Assembly (NCBI GenBank): GCA_947456625.1 | Contig: CANGQJ010000005.1 | Coordinates: 62,001 to 126,000 of the forward strand | Reading direction: 5' to 3' | Source: Bacteroidota bacterium | GTDB taxonomy: Bacteria; Bacteroidota; Bacteroidia; Chitinophagales; Chitinophagaceae | Length of the DNA: 64,000 bases | Shown here: piece by piece, positions 1 through 7,535 of the stretch | How the letters are laid out: every line of letters begins with the position of its first letter | Numbering within the stretch: the first letter of the stretch is position 1 | Made by a program: the position numbers and the translations under genes | The notes under the pieces: generated by a model | Told to the model about the DNA's origin: nothing | Seen by the model: only the letters and a program-made list of their open reading frames with translations | The model's database searches: none

Positions 1-748
1 GTTGTTAAAAGAAAAGAAAGCCCCCATTGCAGATCCGCAAAAATTATTTGCACTAGGCACTGCATTACTAAAAACAAAAACCAAAAAAGATATTGATGCT
101 TTAGAAATAGTTGTCACTGGTTTTGAAAACAGCAAGCGTAAAACAAAACTTATAAAATGTTTTGACGCTTACCATATGTTTGAAAAAATAATTTTCATTT
201 ATGGAATGGAGTCGGCTTTAAAACAAATTGAAACTAAAAAGGGTAAAGCAATAATGACTACCCTCCAACAAATAAAAGTAAGTCCTGCCAATTTAACTTG
301 GACCAATGTGGGTGGACAATTAATACCACAAAAAAATGTGGACAGCCTACTTGCAAAAATTAAAAATAATAGCATTGCCAGCTGGGATCAGGTACACGGT
401 TTTTATGAGAGTGAATCGGAAAAGTATAATAGTCGTAGAGATAACCACGCACTAGCTTGCCTTGAAACAATTACCCAAAAACCATTGGCTAAATTAAGTA
501 CTACTTTATTTAATAGTTGGTTGGATACTTATTTAGAAACTAAAGCAGCTATTACAGCAAGTATTCAAAATACTAGGGCTAAGGACTATTCAAACCCTTT
601 TAGGAAAATGGTTTATGATAACGAAGCAGAAATGAATGCGGTTATTGGTTCAATTAAAGATAATGGCTTTATTAATGATCAAAATAAAATGTTGGAAACA
701 TTAACCATACAAATTAAAGCGCTCAAAAAGCAATTAAAAGCAAAATAA
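1..748 (+). CDS. C-terminal part of a DUF4954-like protein (5' truncated by window edge)
   Basis: The frame is open to the left edge, so the true start lies outside the window; 248 residues are visible. I see no signal peptide, membrane segment or catalytic motif in this part. The segment is helical and lysine-rich, with a stretch reading NVGGQLIP and then SWDQVHGFYE. I associate that arrangement from memory with the C-terminal region of the DUF4954 proteins of Bacteroidota, whose N-terminal half is a hexapeptide-repeat beta-helix. The biochemical role of DUF4954 is not known to me. The gene converges on the metallophosphoesterase gene with 7 bp between stop codons and no clear terminator. 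The family call is tentative; that the frame is coding is well supported by its length and composition. Confidence 0.5.
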   Translation, partial: LLKEKKAPIADPQKLFALGTALLKTKTKKDIDALEIVVTGFENSKRKTKLIKCFDAYHMFEKIIFIYGMESALKQIETKKGKAIMTTLQQIKVSPANLTWTNVGGQLIPQKNVDSLLAKIKNNSIASWDQVHGFYESESEKYNSRRDNHALACLETITQKPLAKLSTTLFNSWLDTYLETKAAITASIQNTRAKDYSNPFRKMVYDNEAEMNAVIGSIKDNGFINDQNKMLETLTIQIKALKKQLKAK

Positions 749-755
749 AAAATTG

Positions 756-1991
756 CTAGCTTAACTCTATTAAAGTAATCTCAGGCAAAATACCTACCCT
801 GCCGGGATAGCCTAAAAATCCAAAACCTCGGTTTACATATAATTGTTGTGCGCCAGTTTTATAAATGCCCGCCCATTGTTTGTAAACCCATTGCACAGGA
901 CTCCATTTAAAATAAGGGTTTTCTAAACCAAACTGCATGCCATGCGTATGACCTGCTAGCATTAATTGTATTTGAGGATACTCCTTTATAACTTGTGCCT
1001 CCCAATGGCTTGGATCATGACTCATTAAAATAATAGGATCCTTATCATGCACTCCTTGCATGGCAATATCTAGTTTACCATATTTAGGAAACCTTGCTTT
1101 TGCGCCCCAATTTTCAATGCCCACTAAATAAAAATAAGCGCCCTCTTTTTCAATTTTTACATTTTCATTCATCAAAAGCCTCCATCCTAAATTGGCATGC
1201 ACTTGTTTTAAATCTTGTAAATTTTGCTGCTTGGCTTGTTTGCTTTCCCAAGCTACATAATCACCGTAATCATGATTTCCCAAAGTACTATAAACGCCAT
1301 GCGGTGCTTTTATTTGATTAAAAACGTCCATCCAATGCTGCATTTCGGTGGCTTTGTCATTTACTAAATCCCCGGTGAATAAAACCAAATCTGCATTTTG
1401 TTTATTAATTAAATCAATGCCCTTTTGAACCGCTGCTTTGTCCTGTAAACTCCCACTATGAATGTCACTAATGTGAATTATTTTAAACCCTTTAAATGCA
1501 GATGGCAAACCGTTTAATGCAATATTTTTTTTAATAACTCTGTAATTGTACTTATTTCCAAACCCATAAATAAGTGAAAAAAACAAGGAGGATGCCATAC
1601 CCACTCCCAGCCAACTTAAAAAAGTAGACCTTGGAATGCCATTTTCGGTATTAATAAATTGAGCTCCGGTGTATGAAGTTATTTTACCCAGGGTCCAAAA
1701 AGTGCCACGTCTTATGTCGTCAATTAAAAAAATTAAGGCCATGATGAGTTGGGTAAACATCCACCCCATGCTAATGGAAAATACATATTGCCTAAAATAG
1801 GGGTTGCTATTGTATGGAAACAGGATAAATGACCCTAAGCAAACTAAACATAATACCCAATAAGCAATACTAATGCCTGTTCTTAAACCTTGGCCACTTC
1901 CTTGAAGCAGGTGCTTTATGACCTGAAAAGTGTAAAAGTTAATGGCGATCAATATAAATAGCAGGATTGAAATAAAAACAGGGTTTCTCAT
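756..1991 (-). CDS. membrane-anchored metallophosphoesterase (YkuE/YaeI type)
   Basis: Calcineurin-like metallophosphoesterase of 411 residues. The first ~145 residues hold about four hydrophobic helices (roughly 5-26, 42-60, 70-92, 125-145). The catalytic domain follows with the full metal-binding set: HISDIHSG (Asp176/His178), TGDLVND (Asp208), GNHDYG (Asn239/His240), a downstream MSHDP histidine and AGHTHGMQFG. Proteins of this layout are usually placed in the YkuE/YaeI group, some of which hydrolyse UDP-2,3-diacylglucosamine or other phosphodiesters at the membrane. The substrate here cannot be told from sequence. It is divergent from parA, with about 70 bp between the start codons, so the two promoters share that spacer. 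Confidence 0.85.
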   Translation of the reverse strand: MRNPVFISILLFILIAINFYTFQVIKHLLQGSGQGLRTGISIAYWVLCLVCLGSFILFPYNSNPYFRQYVFSISMGWMFTQLIMALIFLIDDIRRGTFWTLGKITSYTGAQFINTENGIPRSTFLSWLGVGMASSLFFSLIYGFGNKYNYRVIKKNIALNGLPSAFKGFKIIHISDIHSGSLQDKAAVQKGIDLINKQNADLVLFTGDLVNDKATEMQHWMDVFNQIKAPHGVYSTLGNHDYGDYVAWESKQAKQQNLQDLKQVHANLGWRLLMNENVKIEKEGAYFYLVGIENWGAKARFPKYGKLDIAMQGVHDKDPIILMSHDPSHWEAQVIKEYPQIQLMLAGHTHGMQFGLENPYFKWSPVQWVYKQWAGIYKTGAQQLYVNRGFGFLGYPGRVGILPEITLIELS

Positions 1992-2028
1992 ATAGGGATT
2001 TAAAGGACAAAAATAGTGCCAAAAGCCT

Positions 2029-2036
2029 TATTTTTG
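2029..2036 (+). promoter_or_regulatory. -7 box (TATTTTTG) for parA
   Basis: Exact match to the Bacteroidota -7 consensus TAnnTTTG, 24 bp before the parA ATG at 2061. No convincing -33 TTG at normal spacing. It also argues for the internal ATG at 2061 over the upstream in-frame ATG at 2016, which would lie before the transcription start. Confidence 0.5.
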
Positions 2037-2060
2037 GCAGAAATTAAGGATACCCATTTT

Positions 2061-2861
2061 ATGGCAAGAATAATAGGAATTGCAAATCAAAAAGGAGGTG
2101 TAGGAAAAACCACATCGGCTATTAATATTGCTGCTAGTTTGGCTGTTTTGGAATACAAAACCCTTTTAATTGACGCAGACCCTCAAGCCAATAGCACAAC
2201 AGGAGTTGGATTTGATTTACATAATATCACTACCAGTTTATACGATGGAATGATTAATCATACTCCATTAATGGATATTGTATTAAAAACCGAAATCCCA
2301 CACCTTGACCTTATTCCTTCACATATTGATTTAGTTGGTGCCGAAATTGAACTAGTAAACCTTCCAAACAGAGAAAATGTTTTAAAGGAATTACTTACAC
2401 CCATTCAGGACCAATATGACTTTATCATTATTGACTGTTTACCTTCTTTAGGTCTTATAACAGTTAACTCATTAGTAGCTGCCGACAGTGTAATTGTTCC
2501 AGTTCAATGCGAGTTTTTTGCTTTAGAAGGTTTGGGTAAATTATTGAACACCGTTAAAATTGTGCAAAGCAGGTTAAATCCAAATTTGCAAATTGAAGGA
2601 ATTTTAATGACCATGTATGATGGCCGTTTACGTTTAAGTAACCAAGTAGTAAGTGAAGTGCGCAAGCATTTTGATGATATGGTTTTTTCTACCATCATTC
2701 ACCGAAACACCCGTTTAAGTGAAGCACCAAGTGTTGGTAAGCCTGTGATTTTATACGATGCAGATAGTAAAGGAACTGTAAACTACCTAAACTTAGCTAA
2801 AGAGATTTTACAAAAAAATGGCATGACTAAAATGACCAATGCCGAGCGAATAATTGATTAA
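2061..2861 (+). CDS. parA: ParA/Soj chromosome-partitioning ATPase
   Basis: ParA-family ATPase of 266 residues that partners ParB in segregating newly replicated origins. The deviant Walker A motif KGGVGKTT is at residues 11-18, followed by DADPQANST and IIDCLPSLG (Walker B region). The protein lacks an N-terminal DNA-binding extension, as in chromosomal Soj-type proteins. The open frame extends to an ATG at 2016. I chose 2061 because MARIIGIANQKGG is the normal family N-terminus and the -7 box at 2029 lies between the two candidates. parB follows after 2 bp, making a parAB operon that continues into the DUF5683 gene and dapB. Confidence 0.95.
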   Translation: MARIIGIANQKGGVGKTTSAINIAASLAVLEYKTLLIDADPQANSTTGVGFDLHNITTSLYDGMINHTPLMDIVLKTEIPHLDLIPSHIDLVGAEIELVNLPNRENVLKELLTPIQDQYDFIIIDCLPSLGLITVNSLVAADSVIVPVQCEFFALEGLGKLLNTVKIVQSRLNPNLQIEGILMTMYDGRLRLSNQVVSEVRKHFDDMVFSTIIHRNTRLSEAPSVGKPVILYDADSKGTVNYLNLAKEILQKNGMTKMTNAERIID

Positions 2862-2863
2862 CT

Positions 2864-3781
2864 ATGAGCAAGAGTACACCTAATAAGGATATGATTGGAA
2901 AAGGACTACGATCTTTGTTACAAAACATAGACGCCGAATATAAAAATCCAGCAGGAAAAGTAGAAGCTGAAACAATACAAAAAGCAGTTGCAACAAATCG
3001 TATTCCACTTAGTGATATACAAGTTAATCCTAAGAATCCAAGAAAGGATTTTGACGAAATTGCTTTACAAGAACTAAGACACTCCATTAAACTACATGAT
3101 ATTATTCAACCTGTTACGGTTGCATTACTTCCCAATGGTAAATATCAATTAATTGCAGGAGAGCGTCGTTTTAGAGCCGCTAAATTAGCAGGCTTAAACG
3201 ATATCCCAGCTTATATAAGACAAGGCAATGATCAGGAATTATTAGAGCTTGCTTTACTTGAAAACTTACAACGTGTTGACTTAAACGAAATTGAAGTTGC
3301 ATTAAGTTATCAGCGCATGATGCAAGAGTTAAACTATACGCAGGAAAAAGTTTCCGAGCGTATGGGTAAGGATCGTTCAACTATCGCAAACTACATTCGT
3401 TTATTAGATTTACCACCTGCAATACAAGCTGCAGTGCGTAAAGGTACTTTAAGTGTGAGTTTGGCTAAAATATTAATTGGCAAGGAAATAGATCAACAAC
3501 TTTTTTTATTCAAAGAAATCACGGAAAAAGGGCTTACCGTTCGTCAGACCGAGGAATTAATTAAGAAATTAAATAGCGCAAAAGGAATTACGCCAAAATC
3601 AAGCAAAAAACCAGAACTCTCTGCTGTTTATAAAAGATTAGAAGATAAATTAGCAAGCCATTTGTCTGCAAAAGTTGTTTTACAACAACAAAAAAATGGT
3701 AGTGGTTCTATTACCATTTCTTACAATGACATTAATGGATTAAACACCATACTAGATGCAATGCAAGTTAGTATTAGCTAA
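2864..3781 (+). CDS. parB: ParB/Spo0J chromosome-partitioning protein
   Basis: ParB-family CTPase and centromere-binding protein, 305 residues. Visible are the N-terminal ParB/Srx domain with NPRKDF and the GERRFRAAKLAG nucleotide-binding motif, and then ENLQRVDLNEIE. Next come the central HTH region (LNYTQEKVSERMGKDRSTI) and a lysine-rich linker before a C-terminal dimerisation region. It is expected to load on parS sites and spread; I found no parS-like palindrome in this window. The last 26 bp overlap the start of the DUF5683 gene, suggesting translational coupling. Confidence 0.95.
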   Translation: MSKSTPNKDMIGKGLRSLLQNIDAEYKNPAGKVEAETIQKAVATNRIPLSDIQVNPKNPRKDFDEIALQELRHSIKLHDIIQPVTVALLPNGKYQLIAGERRFRAAKLAGLNDIPAYIRQGNDQELLELALLENLQRVDLNEIEVALSYQRMMQELNYTQEKVSERMGKDRSTIANYIRLLDLPPAIQAAVRKGTLSVSLAKILIGKEIDQQLFLFKEITEKGLTVRQTEELIKKLNSAKGITPKSSKKPELSAVYKRLEDKLASHLSAKVVLQQQKNGSGSITISYNDINGLNTILDAMQVSIS

Positions 3782-4355
3782 AAACAAGCTAATAATCATA
3801 TTTGCTTTATTAGTTTTATTTCAACAAATTAGTTGGGGGCAAGACAGTGTTCTTCTAAAAAAACAGGACACCCTTAAAATTCATAATCCAAGGCTTGCCA
3901 CAAAATACTCGGCCATACTTCCTGGCCTAGGTCAAATTTACAATAAGCAGTATTGGAAACTTCCTATTGTATACGGTGCCTTAGCTATTCCTGTGGCAAC
4001 CTACATTTACAATGACGATATTTATAACAAAACTAAGTTTGCTTACGCAGCAAAGTTTAAAGCACAAAATGGGGACAACTCCGATTTAGCTAAGATTGAC
4101 CCGGTATTAAAAAACTTAAGTTTAGGTTCACTTCAGAGTTATAGAAATAGTTTTAGAAAAGACCGAGATTACTCCGTTTTATGGTTTATACTTGGATGGG
4201 GCTTAAACGTTGTAGACGCCACTGTTTCGGGGCACTTAAGGGAATTTGATGTAAGTCCAAATTTAGCCATTAGCATTAAGCCCATTGTGCAACCACAATA
4301 TCAGCAAAGCGGTTTATCTTTACAACTGCATTTATTAAATAGGCATGCTAAATAA
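3756..4355 (+). CDS. DUF5683 membrane/envelope protein
   Basis: A 199-residue protein with an N-terminal hydrophobic signal (KLIIIFALLVLFQQISWGQ) and the features of DUF5683. These are a conserved SAILPGLGQIYNKQYWKLP segment that resembles the TM2-like motif, a second hydrophobic stretch (PIVYGALAIPVATYIYN), and a third near FILGWGLNVVDATV ending in HLREFDV. DUF5683 genes are commonly found directly after parB and before dapB in Bacteroidota, exactly as here; the function is unknown. The ATG at 3756 overlaps the parB 3' end by 26 bp. Confidence 0.8.
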   Translation: MQCKLVLAKNKLIIIFALLVLFQQISWGQDSVLLKKQDTLKIHNPRLATKYSAILPGLGQIYNKQYWKLPIVYGALAIPVATYIYNDDIYNKTKFAYAAKFKAQNGDNSDLAKIDPVLKNLSLGSLQSYRNSFRKDRDYSVLWFILGWGLNVVDATVSGHLREFDVSPNLAISIKPIVQPQYQQSGLSLQLHLLNRHAK

Positions 4356-4370
4356 AATAGAAATTGAATT

Positions 4371-5087
4371 ATGAAAATAGCATTAATAGGTTACGGTAAA
4401 ATGGGAAAGGCAATTGAAGAAATTGCTATTTCAAAAGGGCATGAAATTGTGCTTAAAATAGATATTCAAAATAGCCATGAATTTACAAAAGAACATATAC
4501 AAAAAGCTAATGTGGCCATTGAATTTACAGGCCCACATAGCGCTTATGAAAATGTAAAAAAATGTCTTGAACTTGGTATACCTGTAGTGAGCGGATCTAC
4601 CGGATGGTTAGATAAATGGAATGAAATAGAAATGTTATGTAAGTCAAATAACGGATGTTTAATTTATAGTAGTAATTATAGCATTGGTGTGAATTTATTT
4701 TTTGAAGTAAATAAACATTTGGCAAAATTAATGGAGCCCTATGATAACTATGACGTTGCTATGGTAGAGCTTCATCATACCGAAAAAAAGGATGCACCAA
4801 GTGGCACTGCTATTTCTCTTGCCGAACAAATACTTGCAAACCTAGGGCGCAAAAAACAATGGGTTAACGAGCCATCATTAAGCGCATCGGACTTAGTGAT
4901 CACTTCCGAAAGAATAGATCCAGCCCCTGGAACGCATACGGTAACATACAGCTCTGCTATTGACACTATTGAGATAGTACATACGGCACATACCAGAAAA
5001 GGTTTTGCTAGTGGCGCTGTTTTAGCGGCAGAATTTGCCAATCAAAAAAGCGGTATCTTTACCATGAAAGATGTTTTAGGTTTATAA
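4371..5087 (+). CDS. dapB: 4-hydroxy-tetrahydrodipicolinate reductase
   Basis: DapB reduces 4-hydroxy-tetrahydrodipicolinate to tetrahydrodipicolinate with NAD(P)H in the diaminopimelate/lysine pathway. The 238-residue protein has the N-terminal Rossmann motif GYGKMGKAI, the EFTGPHSAYENV and SGSTGWLD stretches, and SSNYSIGVN. The catalytic/substrate-binding motif is ELHHTEKKDAPSGTA (His pair and Lys). It is shorter than E. coli DapB (about 270) but typical for Bacteroidota. It belongs to the parAB-DUF5683 run and precedes an Rrf2 regulator by 1 bp. The next pathway enzyme, DapD, is encoded at 31579. Confidence 0.95.
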   Translation: MKIALIGYGKMGKAIEEIAISKGHEIVLKIDIQNSHEFTKEHIQKANVAIEFTGPHSAYENVKKCLELGIPVVSGSTGWLDKWNEIEMLCKSNNGCLIYSSNYSIGVNLFFEVNKHLAKLMEPYDNYDVAMVELHHTEKKDAPSGTAISLAEQILANLGRKKQWVNEPSLSASDLVITSERIDPAPGTHTVTYSSAIDTIEIVHTAHTRKGFASGAVLAAEFANQKSGIFTMKDVLGL

Positions 5088-5088
5088 T

Positions 5089-5499
5089 ATGTTATCTAAG
5101 AAAACGCAATACGCATTACAAGCTTTATCCTATATGGTAGGTAAGCATTCCGAGTCCCCTATACTCATTGCCGAAATTGCCGAAGAAAAAAAAATTCCCC
5201 TAAAGTTTTTAGAGAACATTTTATTAGAACTTAAAAAAGCCGGTTTTTTAGAAAGTAAAAAAGGCAAACATGGTGGTTATTTGTTTGCATTGTCTCCAGA
5301 AAAAATAAAACTTTCGGCCATTTTCAGAACCATTGAAGGCCCTATTGCATTACTTCCTTGTGTGAGTTTAAATTTTTACCAGAAGTGTGAAACTTGCAAT
5401 GAAAAAAAATGTGGCATTAATAAAGTGATGATTGAAGTAAGAGACAATACCCTTGCCATTTTAGACAAAAGAACGGTTGCCGATTTAGCTAGTTTTTAA
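5089..5499 (+). CDS. Rrf2 family transcriptional regulator with four C-terminal cysteines
   Basis: A 136-residue Rrf2-type winged-helix regulator. The DNA-binding N-terminus is recognisable (MLSKKTQYALQALSYM; then IPLKFLENILLELKKAGFL and SKKGKHGGYLFA, the wing). Cysteines sit at 91, 100, 103 and 108 in the region where IscR, NsrR and RsrR hold their Fe-S ligands. The 9-3-5 residue offsets differ from the three-cysteine pattern of IscR/NsrR. An Fe-S or redox-sensing role is inferred from this position only. It follows dapB by 1 bp and is probably cotranscribed, although a regulatory link to lysine synthesis is not evident. Confidence 0.85.
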   Translation: MLSKKTQYALQALSYMVGKHSESPILIAEIAEEKKIPLKFLENILLELKKAGFLESKKGKHGGYLFALSPEKIKLSAIFRTIEGPIALLPCVSLNFYQKCETCNEKKCGINKVMIEVRDNTLAILDKRTVADLASF

Positions 5500-5527
5500 T
5501 TTCAAAAAAATATTTCAATTAATTATT

Positions 5528-6313
5528 ATGAAAAAAATATTCATACTACTTGTTATAATAGCAGTATCAGAAAATATAAATGCACAAAGCCTTATTGGTG
5601 GTAATCATATTTTAAAAACAAATTTGTCGGCCGATGCGTTACAAAACTACAATATCACATTTGAGAAAAGTTTAAACCATTTTATGTCCATTTCGGCAAG
5701 TTATTCTACTATGCCATCAAGAACTTTGCCTTTACAATCCTTAGCTAAAAATTTTATAGACAACCCCAATATTAATTTTGACAATTTTAAAATTTCAAAT
5801 AGTGCATTTACCCTTGAAAGCAGGTTTTATTTAGGATTGCAAAAAATGTCAGGCATTTACATTGCTCCTTATGCTAGGTTTGGAAATTTAGAAGTAAATG
5901 TTCCTGTTAATTATCAATACACTTATACCCCAACTGCTCCCAATGGCACCCCCCTTTCGCCATTAAGCGTGGCAACTACAGCTAATTTAAAAGGGCCCAT
6001 TAGATCTCAAAGCGTGGGTGCTTATTTTGGAATGCAATTTCAATTACTTACCAAACTGGTGTTAGATTTTTGGGTAATTGGAGGGCATTACGGAAGCTCA
6101 AATGGTAAACTTCAATTTGACGCACCTGCAGGCACGCCAGCAGTAGCCCTAGATGAATTAAAAAAAGTGGTAGACCAAACCAAAGCGCATCCATTTAATT
6201 TAAGCAGTTCCATAGTAAATAATTCGGACGGCACTAAAAGCCTAGTAACCAATACAGACGGCCCTTGGCTAGGTATTAGAGGTGCTGGATTAACCCTTGG
6301 CTTAAGATTTTAA
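5528..6313 (+). CDS. predicted outer-membrane beta-barrel protein (DUF3575-like)
   Basis: Secreted 261-residue protein with a clear signal peptide (MKKIFILLVIIAVSENINAQ). Alternating aromatic/small residues follow, typical of outer-membrane strands, and it ends in a terminal strand with final Phe (GAGLTLGLRF). Phrases such as LKTNLSADALQNYNITFE and YIAPYARFGN resemble the DUF3575 family of small Bacteroidota barrels. No enzymatic motif is visible. It follows the Rrf2 gene by 28 bp and may be part of its operon or regulon. Confidence 0.7.
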   Translation: MKKIFILLVIIAVSENINAQSLIGGNHILKTNLSADALQNYNITFEKSLNHFMSISASYSTMPSRTLPLQSLAKNFIDNPNINFDNFKISNSAFTLESRFYLGLQKMSGIYIAPYARFGNLEVNVPVNYQYTYTPTAPNGTPLSPLSVATTANLKGPIRSQSVGAYFGMQFQLLTKLVLDFWVIGGHYGSSNGKLQFDAPAGTPAVALDELKKVVDQTKAHPFNLSSSIVNNSDGTKSLVTNTDGPWLGIRGAGLTLGLRF

Positions 6314-6343
6314 TCCTGTATCAAACCTGTCTGGTATTTTGCG

Positions 6344-6351
6344 TACCTTTG
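6344..6351 (+). promoter_or_regulatory. -7 box (TACCTTTG) for kdsA
   Basis: Exact TAnnTTTG match 20 bp before the kdsA ATG at 6372. Supports that ATG and rules against the upstream in-frame ATG at 6339, which precedes the box. Confidence 0.6.
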
Positions 6352-6371
6352 TAAACGCAAATACAAACAAC

Positions 6372-7196
6372 ATGATCCCTAGTTATTTACAAGACCATTT
6401 TAAGCATCAACAATATGATGCCAACAATTTTTTCCTAATTGCTGGACCATGTGTGGTGGAAAGTGAGGACTTAGTAATGGAAATTGGAGAAAAAGTTTCT
6501 ACCATTTGTAAGAATTTAGGGATCCCTTATGTTTTTAAAGCAAGCTACCGAAAAGCAAATCGCACTAGTGCCAACTCCTTTACTGGTATTGGTGACGATA
6601 CAGGAATGGAGCTTATAAAAAAAGTAGGTGCAAAATTTAATGTGCCAACCACTTCTGATATTCATGCATACGATGAGGCCGCTATTGCTGCTAAGTATAT
6701 TGATATTTTACAAATCCCTGCTTTTTTATGTCGTCAAACCGACTTATTAATTGCTGCTGCTGAAACAGGTAAAATTGTAAACGTAAAAAAAGGACAATTT
6801 TTAAGTGGTGCCTCTATGAAGTTTGCGGTAGATAAAATTAAATTAGCGGGCAACGATAAAATAATGTTAACCGAGCGTGGCAATACTTTTGGTTACCAGG
6901 ACTTAGTGGTGGATTATAGAAACATTCCTGCCATGGCAGAAAATAATGTACCAGTAATTATGGACTGTACCCATTCCTTACAACAACCCAATCAAACTAG
7001 TGGTGTAACAGGAGGCAATCCAGCATTAATTGAGACCATTGCAAAGGCAGCGATTGCCACTGGCGCAGATGGCTTATTTATTGAAACGCATCCCAACCCT
7101 GCTGTGGCAAAAAGCGACGGCGCCAATATGTTACGTTTGGAATTACTTGAACCATTGTTAGAGAAATTAGTACGTTTGCGTAAAGCAGTAATTTAA
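6372..7196 (+). CDS. kdsA: 3-deoxy-8-phosphooctulonate (KDO-8-P) synthase
   Basis: KdsA condenses arabinose-5-phosphate with phosphoenolpyruvate to make KDO-8-phosphate for lipopolysaccharide core synthesis. The 274-residue protein shows the family blocks in order: LIAGPCVVES, FKASYRKANRTS, TTSDIH, DILQIPAFLCRQTDL, NVKKGQFLSG, LTERGNTFGY, MDCTHSLQQPN and LFIETHPNP. The start at 6372 gives the usual length; the frame extends to 6339 but that part is upstream of the -7 box. The stop overlaps the stop of the convergent pspC gene by 4 bp. Confidence 0.95.
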   Translation: MIPSYLQDHFKHQQYDANNFFLIAGPCVVESEDLVMEIGEKVSTICKNLGIPYVFKASYRKANRTSANSFTGIGDDTGMELIKKVGAKFNVPTTSDIHAYDEAAIAAKYIDILQIPAFLCRQTDLLIAAAETGKIVNVKKGQFLSGASMKFAVDKIKLAGNDKIMLTERGNTFGYQDLVVDYRNIPAMAENNVPVIMDCTHSLQQPNQTSGVTGGNPALIETIAKAAIATGADGLFIETHPNPAVAKSDGANMLRLELLEPLLEKLVRLRKAVI

Positions 7197-7411
7197 TATT
7201 TAAGCGGATTTCTCTTTCCAAGTAATATATAATGCTTAATACTTCTTACAAAAGCAAGTATCATATAAACAATTACAGGGGACCCAAAAGTCAGAAAAGA
7301 GATATAAATAAACCACATTCTTATCCTAGAGCTAGCAATACCTAAGCGCTCACCAATGGCCGAACAAACGCCAAAAGCATGTAATTCTACAAAATCGCGC
7401 ATTTTTTGCAT
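7193..7411 (-). CDS. small PspC-domain membrane protein
   Basis: A 72-residue protein that is little more than one PspC domain. It has an amphipathic N-terminus with GVCSAIGERLGIASSRIRM, then one hydrophobic segment (FIYISFLTFGSPVIVYMILAF) and a basic tail. PspC proteins act in membrane-stress sensing in proteobacteria; stand-alone short forms are common in Bacteroidota with no assigned role. The start at 7411 is preceded by a -7 box at 7435-7442 that overlaps a perfect palindrome. Confidence 0.8.
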   Translation of the reverse strand: MQKMRDFVELHAFGVCSAIGERLGIASSRIRMWFIYISFLTFGSPVIVYMILAFVRSIKHYILLGKRNPLKY

Positions 7412-7423
7412 GGTAAACTATTT

Positions 7424-7439
7424 ATTTGGTAGACCAAAT
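7424..7439. promoter_or_regulatory. perfect palindrome ATTTGGT-AG-ACCAAAT, candidate operator
   Basis: Seven-base arms around a 2-bp centre, lying 13 bp before the pspC start and overlapping its -7 box. Position and symmetry suit a dimeric regulator; the binding protein is unknown. Confidence 0.35.
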
Positions 7440-7442
7440 CTA
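7435..7442 (-). promoter_or_regulatory. -7 box (TAGATTTG) for pspC
   Basis: Exact TAnnTTTG match on the minus strand, 23 bp upstream of the pspC start codon. Confidence 0.5.
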
Positions 7443-7497
7443 ACAAAAAAGTGGACATAAAGTGTATTTTTTGATAGCTCCGAGGGGCATTTTGGCT

Positions 7498-7505
7498 TAC
7501 CTTTG
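7498..7505 (+). promoter_or_regulatory. -7 box (TACCTTTG) for aconitase
   Basis: Exact TAnnTTTG match 30 bp before the ATG at 7536. A TTG at 7471-7473 could be part of the -33 element, but the 24-bp spacing is longer than usual. Confidence 0.55.
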
Positions 7506-7535
7506 CGTCAGTTTTTAACACCAAAATATACAACT

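Noticed and set aside
2061..3781. parS sites or replication origin near parAB
   Set aside because: I looked for TGTTTCACGTGAAACA-like palindromes and DnaA-box clusters and saw none in this window; parAB need not be at the origin.
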